Shown piece by piece: positions 33,449-46,060 of a DNA stretch of 64,000 nt (its first letter is position 1; every line of letters starts with the position of its first letter). The notes under the pieces are model-generated. The model was not told the origin of the DNA, made no database searches, and saw only the letters and a list, made by a program, of their open reading frames with translations. Position numbers and translations under genes: made by a program. Origin of the DNA: Nageia nagi (taxonomy: Eukaryota; Pinophyta); the NCBI GenBank assembly GCA_050084985.1, contig JBITNC010000001.1, positions 111,724,001 through 111,788,000 of the forward strand, read 5' to 3'.

Positions 33449-33974
33449 TGTTAGCGTTTTGGAGCCTAAAAGTGCTAAGTTTATTATTATTTTTATTTTT
33501 TCTATCGAAAAAGCCCAACAAATCAATTATTTTTTCTAATTTTTAGTGTGTTACATGGATAGAATTACATGGCTTCCTAATCCATATTATAACCTATTTT
33601 CTATAAGTAAGAAAGGGGATTCTATTGTTTGTATGCTCTATATTTATTATGTAAGGTGTAAGATTGAGTTTGAGAGAGGATTGTTGATGAGAATAAGAGT
33701 AAGGAGAGATTAACATGTGAGGGTTACAGACTCTATTTCAAAGCAGATTGATTGTAACATTGTTGCAAGTGAGATCCCATTAGGAAATAATAGAAGAAGG
33801 AATATTTTTGGAGTAGCTCATATTTTGGGGGAACCAATGCACATGTTGTATTTATCTTTGATTTATTTTTGTATATGTTATTTCTCTAATATTATCTATT
33901 TTGATATTATTTTCAATCTTTGATATATATTTCTCCAAGAAGATTAATTTTGACTTAATAGGTAAATCCCAAAA
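33449..33974 (+). mobile_element. 5' LTR of the small copia-like element
   Basis: It starts TGTTAGCGTTTTGGAGCC and ends TAAATCCCAAAA (CA changed to AA). It aligns over its full length with the 35371-35899 and 8978-9501 LTRs. Confidence 0.92.
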
Positions 33975-34429
33975 ATTTGTATTAGATTTAGCTATTGGGT
34001 GTACTTAGAAAATAAGAGAGTTTTTAGTTTGAGTGGGAGCAATGGAAGATATATCAAAATTCAAAGTGTAAAAATTCAATGGAAAGAATTACCAGTTTTG
34101 TTAAATGCAAATTGAAGACTTATTACTGATGAAAGATTTCTATTTACCTTTGGAATGAGAAGAAAAGAAACCTTGTTCTATGAAGGATGAGGATTGGAGT
34201 ATTCTTAATAGGAAGTCATTAGCTATTATCTAGTTGAGTCTCACATCTTTAGTTCTATTAAACATCTTTGATGAAAAGATTGCAAAGAATCTTATGGATG
34301 CATTTCAAAAGTTCTATGAAAATTCCTCAACATCAATTAAGGTATTTTTAGTGAAGTAATTTTATTATTTACATATAACAGAAGGTGGATCTATAATATT
34401 GTAGCTAATCATTTAAATGAGTTCAATAC

Positions 34430-34658
34430 ACTTACTAGTAAGATAGCCTCTATTAAAGTTAGAATAGGGGAAGAGATGAAGACCATTCTATTCTTGTGTT
34501 CATTACCTGATAGTTGGGAGAGCTTGGTAATAGTTGTTAGTACTATTTTTAGTATTGTTTATTTTGATAATGCATTGAATGTAGTCCTTGGCAATGAGAT
34601 GCAAAGGAAAATCATAAGAGATTCATCATATAGTGTAACATTAATTTGCAAAGGATAA
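34430..34658 (+). pseudogene. gag: gag fragment of the small copia-like element, complete copy
   Basis: [20 protein letters not shown] and [20 protein letters not shown] match the copia gag blocks 'L.SLPDSW..LV' and 'LL.NE.QRK', and copy 1 at 7997-8266. Upstream, 34060-34420 shows further gag-like but broken sequence ([18 protein letters not shown]). Downstream to 35350 I read a degenerate WDHKVEE.. knuckle region and then nothing recognisable as protease, integrase or RT. The element is therefore non-autonomous. Confidence 0.78.
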
Positions 34659-35370
34659 CAAATGGAAAGAAGAGTGAGTTTGAGGAACCTTGAAGAGCAA
34701 AGTGGATCCAATTCTAATGGAATATTAGAATGATAGTATTATTGTAAGAAGGGGAAACTAAAGAAGAATTATTGGGATCATAAAGTAGAGGAAGAGTAAG
34801 AAAATGTAGTCAAGGAAGAGAACATGATTCTTTCATCTATAGGGGATGAGGAAGAAGTGGGATATGAGAGACATGTCTAGGAATATGGACATGGCTTAGG
34901 ATTTATTGTATGATTTTAGGATGGAACACATAATATGGTTATATATTTGGATCATAGAAACCCTAAGTCCCTAAGTTGGAAGGTAATTCCACACTTGGGG
35001 AGTGGGCTTTCAAAGCTACTAGAAAAGCCATATTATGTGTGTGCATGCTATGAATCATCCATAGTATGTAGATCTTACCATGATGGTGATGTTTGATTTA
35101 CCATGATACATAATAATTCTAAGGATATTGTTATTATCATTAATTTATGGTAATTAGATTTTGTATTATTTGTTGATCATAGGATAAAAGTGTGTGGATG
35201 ACATTAGTTCAGTGTGATGGTTCACGGCATAAATACAATAATATGAAGGAAGTGACATTCCTTATTTGGTTGAAGATTTATCTTAAAAACATGAAATAAT
35301 GGTAAAGTTATTGTGATTTAGTCCTAAGTTGCAAGGTTTTTGCAATAATTTTAGTCTCCAAGTGGGAGAT

Positions 35371-35899
35371 TGTAAGTTTTTTGGAGCCTAAAATTACTAA
35401 GTTTATTCTTTTATTTTATCTATCAATAACCACCTCTAGTAAACTAGTTATTTTTCTTAATTTCTAGTGTGTTGCATGGATATAATTGCATGGTTACCCA
35501 ATCCATATTCTAACTTACTTTTTATAAGTAAGAGAGGGGATTCTATTATTTGTGTGTTCTATATCATCTATTGTGTAAGGTTCAAGATTGAGTTTGAGAG
35601 AGGATTATTGATAGGAAGAAGAGTAAGAAGAGACTAGTGTGTGAGGGTTACAAACTTTATTTTAGAGAGGATTGATTATAACATTGTTGTAAGGGAGATA
35701 TATTTAAGGAATAATAGAAGGAGGATAATTTTGTAGAGTAGCCTATCTTTTAGGTGAACTACTATACATGTTGTGTTTATCTCTAATTTATTATTATTTA
35801 CATTATTTCTTTAATATTGTCTATTCTACTATTATTTTCAATCTTTGATATATATTAATCCAAGAAGATTAATTTTTATTTAATCGATAAATCCCAACA
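35371..35899 (+). mobile_element. 3' LTR of the small copia-like element
   Basis: It starts TGTAAGTTTTTTGGAGCC immediately after the purine tract and ends ATAAATCCCAACA. AAAAT follows. It differs from its 5' partner at many sites, so the insertion is old. Confidence 0.92.
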
Positions 35900-35934
35900 A
35901 AAATATTAGATCAACTACTTTAATTCATCCTCAT

Positions 35935-36430
35935 ATTAAAGAGTTATCGATGTTGATAATGAATGAGTGAGATAAAGGCTCGATGTTCAACCATGATCCT
36001 TCCTTCGATCACATATCAAGGCCACCCTTGTTATATTGACATACTATAATTTATATGAGGGAAGAAGGTATCCTCATCTATTAATTTTCTATTAGAAGTG
36101 TGGTGGTTGAAACATAGGATGGATTTATAGTCTTGGAAATCAGATTGATAGTAATTCTTAACATCCAAATCAAGGCTTGCAAGAGTGATTTTGATGATCA
36201 ATAGTGCAAGATATTAAAACAAAAGAATATAAGTATGAATAGTTTTTATATGATGGGATAGAAACCATGAATTAATTTTAAACTTGTAACATAAAAAGAT
36301 GTATATAAGCATAGGAGGAAAACATACCCGAAGAATGGATTTCCATATTTTTCAATTTTTCATGCTTAAGAGTTTGAAGCACTTATCTAAGATACATAAG
36401 ATATTTATACTAAGAATTGCTATACATAAG
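35935..36430 (-). pseudogene. 2-oxoglutarate/Fe(II) dioxygenase pseudogene, copy 2, catalytic exon
   Basis: The minus strand reads TLASLDLDVKNYYQSDFQ, FFPHINYSMSI then a stop, and GLDM, a stop, then SKEGSWLNIEPLSHSFIINI. It has the double-stranded beta-helix core of plant 2OG/Fe(II) oxygenases up to the intron that now holds the LTR element. The metal-site HxD is HIN. At least two stops and lost residues around TI.YQDNKGG make it a pseudogene. The remaining stretch to 36430 aligns with copy 1 (9832-10045) and may contain an upstream exon or intron. Confidence 0.85.
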
Positions 36431-36519
36431 AATATAATATAAGTATATAATAATAAATATATCATTGAAATGATGGATAACTTCATTTATTACCCTTATA
36501 AATATATTTTATACATTAC

Positions 36520-36865
36520 AAAGTCCAAAAGGTAATACAAACCACTCAAAAAAACCTTGTCTTATCTTGAAAGGGGTCTTCTAAATATTATCCTCCTTGA
36601 TTCTTACTTGATGATACCCATAATTGAGATCTAACTTCAAAAAGTACACTACCCCTGCAACTAATCTATAATATCATCACTACAAGGCAATGGATAATGG
36701 TATCCAAGATCCATCATTCTTTAGTATCATGACCACAAGTGATCCACATGGAGACATGCTAGGTTTGATTAATCCTTGGTCCAAAAGATCCTAAAGTTTC
36801 TTCTTAATCTCCTGACACTCTATTATAGATTATCTATAAAATCCAATATTAGGATGTAGAAAATT
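36520..36865 (-). pseudogene. pol: gypsy reverse transcriptase fragment, copy B
   Basis: The minus strand shows FYR, a stop, then SIIECQEIKK; DLLDQGLIKPSMSPCGSLVV; LKNDGSW; YGYHQVRIKEDNI; and KTPFKIRQGFFEWFVLPFGL. These are consecutive gypsy RT blocks from the primer grip side to just before the YxDD box, which is not present. Several stops interrupt them. The frame is readable for about 115 residues. Confidence 0.88.
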
Positions 36866-37019
36866 AGAAAATAATTGAATCTCATGCTCAATAATCCTTT
36901 TTGGTGGAAATCCCTTCAAATTATTAAATGCCTCAAAGAACTAATGCAATAATGTTTTAACTTGCAACTGTTATGGGTTAGGTGTTGATGTTACCATCAA
37001 CATTGATGCTGACATATAG

Positions 37020-37510
37020 TCTTTCTACAATACTAACATTGGTATAAGAAAATTATCAACATTTGATCTAATTAATACTAAGATAAACCTCTTACTACCA
37101 TTAATGAATCTCTTTACATGGATTATTGTAGCTAAATTTATTTTCTATTAATCCTTATGGGCATTAACATCATAATATTTTCTATATTTTACCAACCTAT
37201 ATTGGTTCAATATCCTAAAACAAATAACTTCTCTCTCTTAGAGATATGGATTTCCAAATGCAACACCATAAATATCAAAAGGCACTACATCAACAACTAC
37301 TTCATCAATGAAACATTTGTCATTTACAAAAGTCAACTTATATTATTTCGTAACTTGTAAAATAGAATTTTTACATATCCATCCTAAAGGATATGGATGA
37401 GGATGGCTTTAAAGCTTTAGCCCCAACTTATTCACTAAGTATTCATTAATGAGGTTCACTTGTGAACCATGATCTAATATTGAATTAATTCTAATTTTCT
37501 TTTCTTAAAT
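37020..37510 (-). pseudogene. pol: gypsy protease and linker, copy B
   Basis: SILDHGSQVNLINEYLVNKL at about 37435-37495 is the protease active site with D(H)GS in place of D(S/T)G. HPHPYPLGWICKNSILQV and FIDEVVVDVVPFDIYGVAFG follow at about 37235-37410, matching the conserved gypsy protease C-terminal block ('YPLGW....', 'FIDEV..DVVPLD..G...G.PY'). The frame is broken by a few stops. Confidence 0.85.
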
Positions 37511-38740
37511 TTTGAGTTAGAAGAGTTGCATCTTCTTTTAGTCTTCATCTTTCTCTTTTTTATTATTTCATCCAACCTCTTTATCAATCATTTGAATTGT
37601 AGCTAGAGTAATTTCTTCATCTACCTCCTAACTATCATAAACACTTTAACTCTTAGTGATTATAACATTCTTCTTCTCATAAGTTTTCTTTCTATGGGGA
37701 TTCTTATTTGGGTGAAGCTTCCAACACTTATTATCAGTATAACCATATTTAGCATAATGGGAATAATGCTTGTTACCTTCATATTTCTTAGTATTAGTAG
37801 TAGCAACCTTCTTCTCTTGTTGCTTTCCCTTACCTTTTTCTAGAGTTTTCCCTTTATCAAGTACATTTTTTTTATTACTTTTATTAGAGTTATAGAATCA
37901 CCATGCTACTTCTTATTACCATTTCTCTCAAGGTATTGTTCTTGAACACTCACCTAATCCAAATCTAATGGATTGAATAACATTATAAGTCTTCTCAAAT
38001 AACTATATTTTCCTCCAATATACTTCATTAAAATTATCAAATCTTTCAAAATGGTGTAATCTTGGACTAACTATGCTTTTTGCTATCAAAAATATTTTAA
38101 TTTAATCACTTTCTTATTATTATGCCTAAACAAATAGAACTAATCTCTAATAATGTTTATGAACTCATCCTAAGAAGAGATAGGTGGTTGGTTCTCATGC
38201 CTAAGGGATTCAATATGGCCTTCCCACCAAATAAGTGCATTACTTCCCATTTTCAATATTATAAAAGAAATATTATGCTCATCACTAGATATATCTTGGA
38301 CTTGAAAATATACCTCGATTTGCTTTATCTAATTATTCAACTTCTCAACATCAATATCCCCCACAAATGTTGGAATATCCAACTTGGCTTCCACTTTGAA
38401 AGGAATGGAAGAAGAAGAAGAAGAACAAGAAGAAGAAGAAGAAGAGAAAACATTCTCATTATTTATGGATTGTATTTTCCTTTGCTTTGTATATCTAAGC
38501 TCCTCATTATTCAACTAATTCTAATTTCTCATCATCATCTTCATGAATTGAGTCATATGTTATTCTATTATAATAAACCATATCTCCTAATCTATTTCAA
38601 ATATTCTTTGAACTAGTGGTTCTTCCTCATTCCTCTTTATACTTCTATTTCTTGTTTCTATTCTACCATATCAAGATTATAAGGAACCAACTCTCTATTA
38701 AGAGATATTTTATAGTACATCTATAATTCCCTTCAATCAA
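37511..38740 (-). pseudogene. gag: gypsy gag, copy B
   Basis: IPFKVEAKLDIPTFVGDIDV then EKLNNW at about 38330-38400 opens the gag domain. The knuckle reads HYSHYAKYGYTDNKCWKLHP at about 37690-37755, with most metal-binding residues replaced. A poly-Ser stretch from a GAA/GAAGAA run (38407-38447) precedes the gag domain and is absent in copy A, so it expanded here. Stops are frequent. Confidence 0.82.
38407..38447. repeat. GAA microsatellite
   Basis: About thirteen GAA units with one ACA interruption. They read as Ser/Cys codons on the gag strand. Confidence 0.95.
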
Positions 38741-38760
38741 AAACTTATGCTCTAATTTGT

Positions 38761-41700
38761 AATCACCTTAAGCTTATGTATTTCAAAGGATCCTCAAATA
38801 TAGATTAATAATTTGATGATCAAATTAAATTGTTAAAATCCCTTATACTAATTATTCATAATGCATAAAATATCCATAATATTGAACAAATAATGTAAAT
38901 ATTGTAAATGGAAAGATAAACATACACACCAAATAAATTAACATAAAGATTTATATTAGTTCCTTCCAATGCGTAAATACATCCAATATGTTATAGCCTT
39001 CTTATCAATTAATTATAAGGAAATGTTAAAACACTCATAAGGATTGAGAACACAACATCCTTAACATCTTCTCAATCCTTTTACAAGCCTCCCAACGCTC
39101 CATAATCAATTGAAATAGGTCTATGACTCCTTAAAAATTAAGAGAATAGTAGAAAAATTTATTCCTCACTATGAGTAATAAAAAATAACTAGAGAACTTC
39201 TTTATATTATCAACAAACCTTCTATGAACTATATAAGAAGTTTTTATTGCTAAATTTTGATATCCCTTGGGCTTCCCTAAGCATTAGAATTCACAAGAAC
39301 CACTTCAAAACTCCCTAAATTGCTTCAACTTCCTAAATCTTTATTCTAGTTGATGAATGTTGATGTTGAGCTTCATGTACAAAAACTTGAATAGAAATAC
39401 AATACCAATATTCCATTATGTCCACATATTCAACCTCTAAATTTATAAAGTAACTCTTTAGGAAGATAATTGTTGGTGTTTCCATTAGCACTAGTGCTAC
39501 CATACAATATATAAAGTCGAGTCCTACTTGGGTCAAGGTTAGGTCATGGTTAAGACATATATGTAGAAGATAAAAGAAACATCCAAATATCTTTGATAAT
39601 ACCCAAACATACTGAAGACACTCCTCACTTATAGAACCACCATCTCTCTCAGTCCAGATACCTCATTCCTCATAAATCACAATTCTAGTGTTGACATCAA
39701 TGTTAACACTGGCCAACATCACTATGAGAAAAAATAAAATAAAAACTAGATACAAAGTAAAGCAATAAACCAAATTATCATCATGTAAATCTATAGTAAA
39801 ATTTCCACTCACAAACCTAATCTTCAGATCAGAAGATTTTATGATTTTTGTTATATGAGGCTAATTTATTGATTGATGATTGTTAATTTAAATATCCAAA
39901 TATTGATTTTGTCATGGAATACAATATACATAATTTGGACTACATTCCAAGGTTATATAAGAGAACATGGAAAGTTCTAATAATGAAGATATGTTTTTTT
40001 TTTTTTTGTAATAAATACCATATTCAATATAAAATATTAAATGCATACTATATGATAATTAGAAGCAAAAAAGGAAAAATAAAAGATTAATATCGTATGA
40101 TAAAGGTGGTTAATAAACATTAAAATAATTTATATAAATAGTTATATATAACATCATGAGATTATAAAATAGAAATTAGATCTTTAAAATGGGAAACACC
40201 TTATTCATTAGCATATGGTGAAGAAGAAACAATTCCTTTAGAATTGTAAATATTTCAACAACTAGAAAATCTTGATAGAAAATGAATTTATACCATTAAA
40301 TATTTAATTACATCATAAGAGATTATAAATGATACACAATGATTGACGAAGAAAAATTTAACTAAGAGATATGATACTCATGGAAAATTCAAAAAGTTGT
40401 ATAGATACAAAGTATAAAAAACTAAATTTAAATCTAAATGAATTGATCCTTAAGCTATCATAAATATTTTATTTTTGAGGAATATAATCTAGCATCTTTT
40501 GAAGGTTAGGCTCTCCTAAGTTTGGTTTCTCTCCAAAAGCAAGATAACTTACTTGCACACATTATTATCAAAATTACTAACTACCATAATATCTTTTAAA
40601 CATGTTGTAATATTTGTTTGATAATATATTTTCTCTATTTTTTGATCAACATTACAATATTCTTCAGATAATTCTATAATAATTTTTAAACTTAAAAATT
40701 CTTAGTAATTTCTCACATGTATCATTTAGAACACCCTTCATATATTACTTTGAAACATCATAAAGATTTTTGAAAGTTCCTACATCATATTGCAATATAA
40801 TATTATTTTTTTAATAGATCTTTTTATAGTTGTCTCAATATTTGGTGATCATATTATTATATCCTTATTGAAATTTACTATATTTATGGATGTCCAATCC
40901 TTGATCATATTTTTAATTTCTTCCAAAACTTCATATTATAAATATTTTATTTTTAAGTATATTTTGTAGGTTTGCTAAGTAAGTATCCATATTATTTCTT
41001 TATTTCATTGAAAAATAAATAATGAATCTATTTTAATACTATCTATAATTCAATAGGTAGAAATATAAACACCTAAAATAGTGCCTCTAGTATATTTTAA
41101 TTATTATTTTTGGTATTGATGGTATATTGTAATTGTTAGAGTTAGTTGATGAAATACTTTTATTATTTCAATATAATTTTGTTAACTATAATAACTTATG
41201 TCAAAGTATATTAATAAATGGGACTACTCTTTGGAGGGAAAGCTCATAGCTTGAATTTCTTTTATTTGAGTAAACTATAGAAAAATATCTTATTCTAAAT
41301 ATTAAATATATGAAGAAGGATGATCAAAGAATCAAATAATAAAGTAGCTTTTGTTCTCTATTCTTTTCATCTTGTCACCTTCTTAATAATTTTAATCAAG
41401 GTTATACATAAGAAAAGAATCCAAAAAAATAATTATAAAATTCTGGTTAAATGGTTTCGAAATTGGAATGAGAATAGTCCAGAATTATGTAAAGGAAATG
41501 GTGATATTTTAGAATTTTTTTTTTTTTAAATATGTTACAAAAATCATTATTTAATATGATATCTTAAATATATTGAAATATCTTGGTGAAATTAAAATAT
41601 GATTTAATTGAAATAATAAAAAATAAAGTTTTCATGCAAAGATAGAAGGAGGTATTCCATATGCAAATGCTAGTATTTTCATATATAAATGTTCATCTTA

Positions 41701-42099
41701 TCATTTACAATTACTATGAATATTATTTTAATACAAATGCTCATATTTTTATATATAGATACTCATCTTGTAATAAGGATATGCTCATCTTGTGATATGA
41801 AGAAACTTTTCTTGCTCTAATATAGACAATCATCTAATTATATGCAGATGCTTGTATTGTGATCACACATATGATCATCTTATGCAAGTATATATTATCT
41901 ATTCTTTGGTAATTTCAAGCATTTATTAGAGGTTTCTTTCCTTTTTTTTGTTGAATATCAACAATCCACAAGAGATGTATTTCATCTACTACAAATAATG
42001 TTTTTGTTAAACTTAAGATGTTTTTGGTTCATTATTGTATTTGGTATATACACTTAGGTGTAATATATGTATCATTCAATAAAAATAAAGTTATTTACA
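38761..42099 (-). mobile_element. candidate 5' LTR of gypsy copy B (~3.3 kb)
   Basis: On the minus strand it starts TGTAAATAACTTTATTTTTA (right end) and ends in CA near 38761, just before a degenerate primer-binding site. It is co-linear with 29076-32354 throughout. A poly-T run at 39989-40001 and an A/T-rich middle are shared. No coding frame is believable. The LTR reading rests on boundary dinucleotides and position only. Confidence 0.42.
41655..41880. repeat. tandem ATGCTCATCTT-type repeat, copy B
   Basis: Eight or so diverged 22-30 bp units in the same place as 31925-32112. Confidence 0.72.
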
Positions 42100-44945
42100 A
42101 TTAATACCAAGAGGTGTTATCTAGTTGTAGCATGAGGGTGGAGTTTAGAGCCAAATATTGTAGAAGAGTTTATGGAATTCCATGGTTGATAATTATGAAA
42201 AATACCCATTCTTGGAAAGTGTTTCTCATGTTGGTGATGGCTTCTTGATAAGGAGCATCATGAGGTGTTTGTGCAAATCATGATAGATCAATGAGAGGGA
42301 AATCAACTTCAACATCAAGATCAGGGGAAGTTTGCATAGAGATAGGCATGAGGAGGATCTTTAGAAAGTAGTTAGGTTTGTTGTTGAATAAAAAAGGCAT
42401 TGTGATGAGGATGGAGATGGTTACAGATATCCATGAAATGAATCTAACAAATGGAATGATATGATTTTTAGTTTGATTTCTCTTTTTTTTTTTAGGGTTT
42501 TAGAATGAGAAAATATTAATGCTCATCAAATGTTTTGCTATCAATGTCCATCTGAGTTGTTGGGCAATATGCATGTTCATCAAAGATTTCACTATCAATC
42601 TTCATCTAAGTTGTTTGATTTTAAAGAGCAAAAGTGTGTCATTTAAATTTGTTGACTTATTTATAGCATGAATCAATTAATTTACATATTTGTTAATATA
42701 TTTGTAACAAAAATAACCAAGAGGAGGTGATTTCAATTAAGGTAGAGATTTTCTAAGGAAATAAATGTATGTTGGTTCGTATTTTTAAATGAGTGTCTTG
42801 TGAAATAGTGTAGAGAAGATTCATGAGATTTTAGGAATTATTAGGTTGTGATTGCTATTAGTTATACTTATTGGAAAATTTATTTGGATTCAAACATATA
42901 TAAATGTATTTTTGTTGTTTAACATGGTGTTATATTAAGTAATATAAATGTTTTTATCTTATTATTATATTTATCATTAAATTTCAACATCATTATTATA
43001 AGGTATCATTAACAATACTATTATCATAAGGTATCTTTGGGTTTTGAATATCTATGGGATGTTTAAATATTAATTATCTAATCGATGAATAAAGTTTCAT
43101 ACATAATTAATATTATTTGAATTGGTTTTATATTGAATTTCAATGTAGTAAGTTGTACCAATAAAGGTTAATGTTCAAAAGATATGTAAAGAAGTTGAAA
43201 TACTCTAGATAAATTCATGGTATGACCTTCAACATTGAGGTATAGTTAAGCTTAGGAGTAGCATGCTTTACGTAATAGGTAAGTGACTCATTTCCTTTTG
43301 TGTAATTTTATTTTTAAAGGTTATTTTACCATATTAAATTATAAATACTGTATGTGTTTAATGTGCAATATTAAGCATTAAATTATTGCATATTTCTTGG
43401 TGATTTGTTAAAGATTTTTTTTTTACTAACTAAAAGTAGCTTATTTTTAATATTAAGTTAACTTTACTAAGATATATTAGTGTTCACCTACTATTTTCAA
43501 AATGGTTTTCATTTATTTTATAGTTAATTTTATTTCAAAACCATAAATTCAACCTTAGAAGTAGTTCTTTTAAATTGCCTTATTTTTATGTCATGGATTT
43601 TATTTTTTGGTTCATAATTAAAAATTCTAATTTTAAATCCCTAGGTTATCATTGAATGAAAAAGATATATACCTCTAAAACTTAGTGTAAGAAGTGTTAT
43701 ACTTAGATAGGAGATATTAAGAATAGAAAACTATGAGGATGATAGTAGAATCACAATATATGATAAAATAGTAAATTAAGAATATAAGAGTAAAAATGTA
43801 GCTTTAACATTTCAACAAACATATAGTCAAATAAATAAATGCTTACAACTTGGTAATAGTGTACACCATCCAAATACATATCAAGAGTTTATTTTGATTA
43901 ATAATTAAAATATCATTTGAATACTATATCTCTTAGTTATTGGTTGAATTGGTCATGTGTTGACCTTGTTGCGACCTATGTCCCATGTTCCATTCCTAAT
44001 ACAAGACACACATGTTAGAAATAGAGGAAGCTTAATGAATCACTAAAACCTAGATTATCATGACACCTAAGAATGATAACATTTATCTTATCATAATAAA
44101 TGATAATATATCTAACATCCTCCCTTAATGATAAATTGCTAGATTTTTTCATTACAGTTGTTTCTTTCATACTCAAGATTGTGCTTCAGCACACACAATG
44201 CAACATTCTTGCTTGAGCAAGGATCACATCATCTTTTAGTATTTCAAATGACTAGGATAGGGATATACACATCTACCCATGATCAAATGTCCAAATTATG
44301 AAGTAATAATCACCATGTGATTGAAGATATACACCTCCAATCATTAACATCCAATAAGTGTGGTTGGAGAAAAATACTTCCAACCAATCAAACTACTAAA
44401 TATCACAACTTTAATGATAAATTCGACAATTTTCTTTATCACGAAGAGTATAAATACTTAGATTCTCTAAAATCATAATTATTAATAGTAATCTTTAATA
44501 ACTATTAATAAAATATAAGAACTTAATAGAATACCAACAATAAAATAATATTCGAAGAAAACATAAGAAACATATGGTAAGGAGATGCCATGCCACTAGG
44601 GGGTTCCTTGACAGCAAATTTATAGCATTGAATAATAACCACCTCAGGAAAAAATGATGCCGACTTGGAAATTTAAGAGTCAATTTTATGAAGTGTGCCT
44701 TCAGGTGATTCTTTTTAGAATAAACGATTTGCAATATAATAGACACCCTTCACAAATGCCCATAACCATGTTAGATCTGAAACCTTCATTCAACAGATTA
44801 AAATAAATAGTACACTCCATATACCCGACGCACCTATCATTGCATAGGATTTACCTCAAATCAGCCTGGTGAAATATTAGCTTACCATTACACCAAAACT
44901 TTGAAGTGTAGAGTCTGATACAAGCATTGTATAAGAACACACAGA
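42100..44945. other. AT-rich intergenic region, no gene recognised
   Basis: 42110-42430 is slightly GC-richer and could be an old exon, but no family pattern is visible. At 44100-44118 the minus strand reads TTAAGGGAGGATGTTAGA, the usual junction of a copia polypurine tract with a 3' LTR, so a copia 3' end may lie to its left. I could not find the LTR end or any pol to its right. The frame at 44495-44746 is hydrophobic but featureless. Confidence 0.4.
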
Positions 44946-45225
44946 AGGGCGGTTAGCCACATGGCTTAGGGTGGCGGTTAGTCTACGCAGTGCTTATTCC
45001 AACATGAAAGATGCCTCTTTCTCCACAGCGCGTGTATGATTTCTCTTCCAACAATATTCAAAGGTAGATCGGGCAGAAAAACTCGGCAAACTTTCCATGG
45101 GCTAAGATTTGTTTCTCCACCACTTCCTACTGCCCCTCCGCTCACTCCAGTCGCTCGAATGCTTTTTGCAGTGCGTTTTACACTATCGTACAAAACTATT
45201 CTGGAGATTTTCGGATAGCCTTACC
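44946..45225. other. GC-rich exon-like island, unidentified
   Basis: About 280 bp with roughly 50 percent GC and several CpG sites stand out from the ~30 percent GC around. Both strands are open: minus 44978-45193 (71 codons, includes VSGGAVGSGGETNLSPWKV) and plus 45036-45218 (60 codons). The minus frame ends in a stop at 44978; the plus frame has a Ser/Pro/Thr-rich transit-peptide look (GLRFVSPPLPTAPPLTPVAR). I recognise no family. It could be a first exon, an LTR piece or a captured gene fragment. Confidence 0.35.
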
Positions 45226-46060
45226 TCTTTGTCAGGATAAATACAGTCATAATTTATTACGATGTCAAAATATTTTTAAATATTAATGTAAAACAAATTT
45301 TGTTATCAATTTTAAATTTAAATAAAATTTAAACTTGATTTAATTATAAATTGTGATGAAGAAATTTTGCATTAAATTAAATTATATTAAAAAAATAAAT
45401 AATTTATATTTTTAATACAATAATATACTAAATCACATAAAAATAATTTTATTATTAACGTAATGTTTTTATATATATAAATATATTAAAATTATAAATT
45501 AAAAAAAATATAAAAATAAACATATTTAAACTTTGCAAAGAATTGAAAACTTGTTCACTAATTTTTTTAAATAAGATTAAAATAATTTGTAAATTGTAAT
45601 ATTATAATTTAATTATAATAATAATTAAATTGAATAAAAATATTATAATATTGAAAAATGAAAGAAAATATTGTAAAACATATAAGTTTCAAAAATAAAA
45701 AATAAAAATATCATTGAATTTTCTAAGTTCATATCCATTTATTTTTCTTTTTGATCAAACAATTAATCCTTAAATATAATTATTATTTTCTTTTAAGTTC
45801 GTTAAATTTATTTCAATTGATTTTTTTCTAAAAAAAAATTATTAATATCAATCATTTAATTTTGACTATACTATATATAAATGATTAAAAAATCAACCCT
45901 CAAGTATAATTATCAATTAATATCATCAATAATCTTTTAATTCTTACAAATACTATAAATAAATGATCAAAAGATTTTTTCTCAATTATAATTATCATTT
46001 TCTTTTAATATCAACAATTGTATTTATTAAATGTAATGATTTATAATCATATAGTTGATT
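45226..46060. other. very AT-rich spacer
   Basis: Runs of A/T with no open frame of interest and no clear repeat. Confidence 0.6.

Larger units (their letters stand above)
33449..35899 (+). mobile_element. complete small copia-like LTR element (2.45 kb) in a dioxygenase intron
   Basis: Two LTRs (33449-33974, 526 bp; 35371-35899, 529 bp) enclose 1396 bp. The target duplication AAAAT is exact on both sides (33444-33448 and 35900-35904). The polypurine tract AAGTGGGAGAT (35360-35370) directly precedes the 3' LTR. A decayed primer-binding site (TTTGTATTAGATTT, 33976-33989) follows the 5' LTR. Only gag-like sequence is inside, so it depended on another copia element. The insertion is in the opposite sense to the dioxygenase gene. 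The empty site survives at 54022-54026. Confidence 0.93.
36450..42099 (-). mobile_element. Ty3/gypsy retrotransposon, copy B (3'-truncated)
   Basis: It has the same layout as copy A without the inserted 1.56 kb element: candidate 5' LTR (38761-42099), gag, protease and RT. It keeps about 0.3 kb more RT than copy A and ends at about 36450 where dioxygenase copy 2 sequence begins. Both copies lack integrase and a 3' LTR. Confidence 0.83.

Noticed and set aside
33085-36210. A functional dioxygenase gene with a retroelement in its intron
   Set aside because: Stops in both exons, a 2 bp insertion before the HR motif, and HIN in place of HxD exclude an active enzyme.
44100-44118. A firm copia 3' LTR on the minus strand
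   Set aside because: The junction AAGGGAGGATGTTAGA is typical, but no pol sequence lies on one side and no LTR end or duplication on the other, so it is only mentioned as a possibility.
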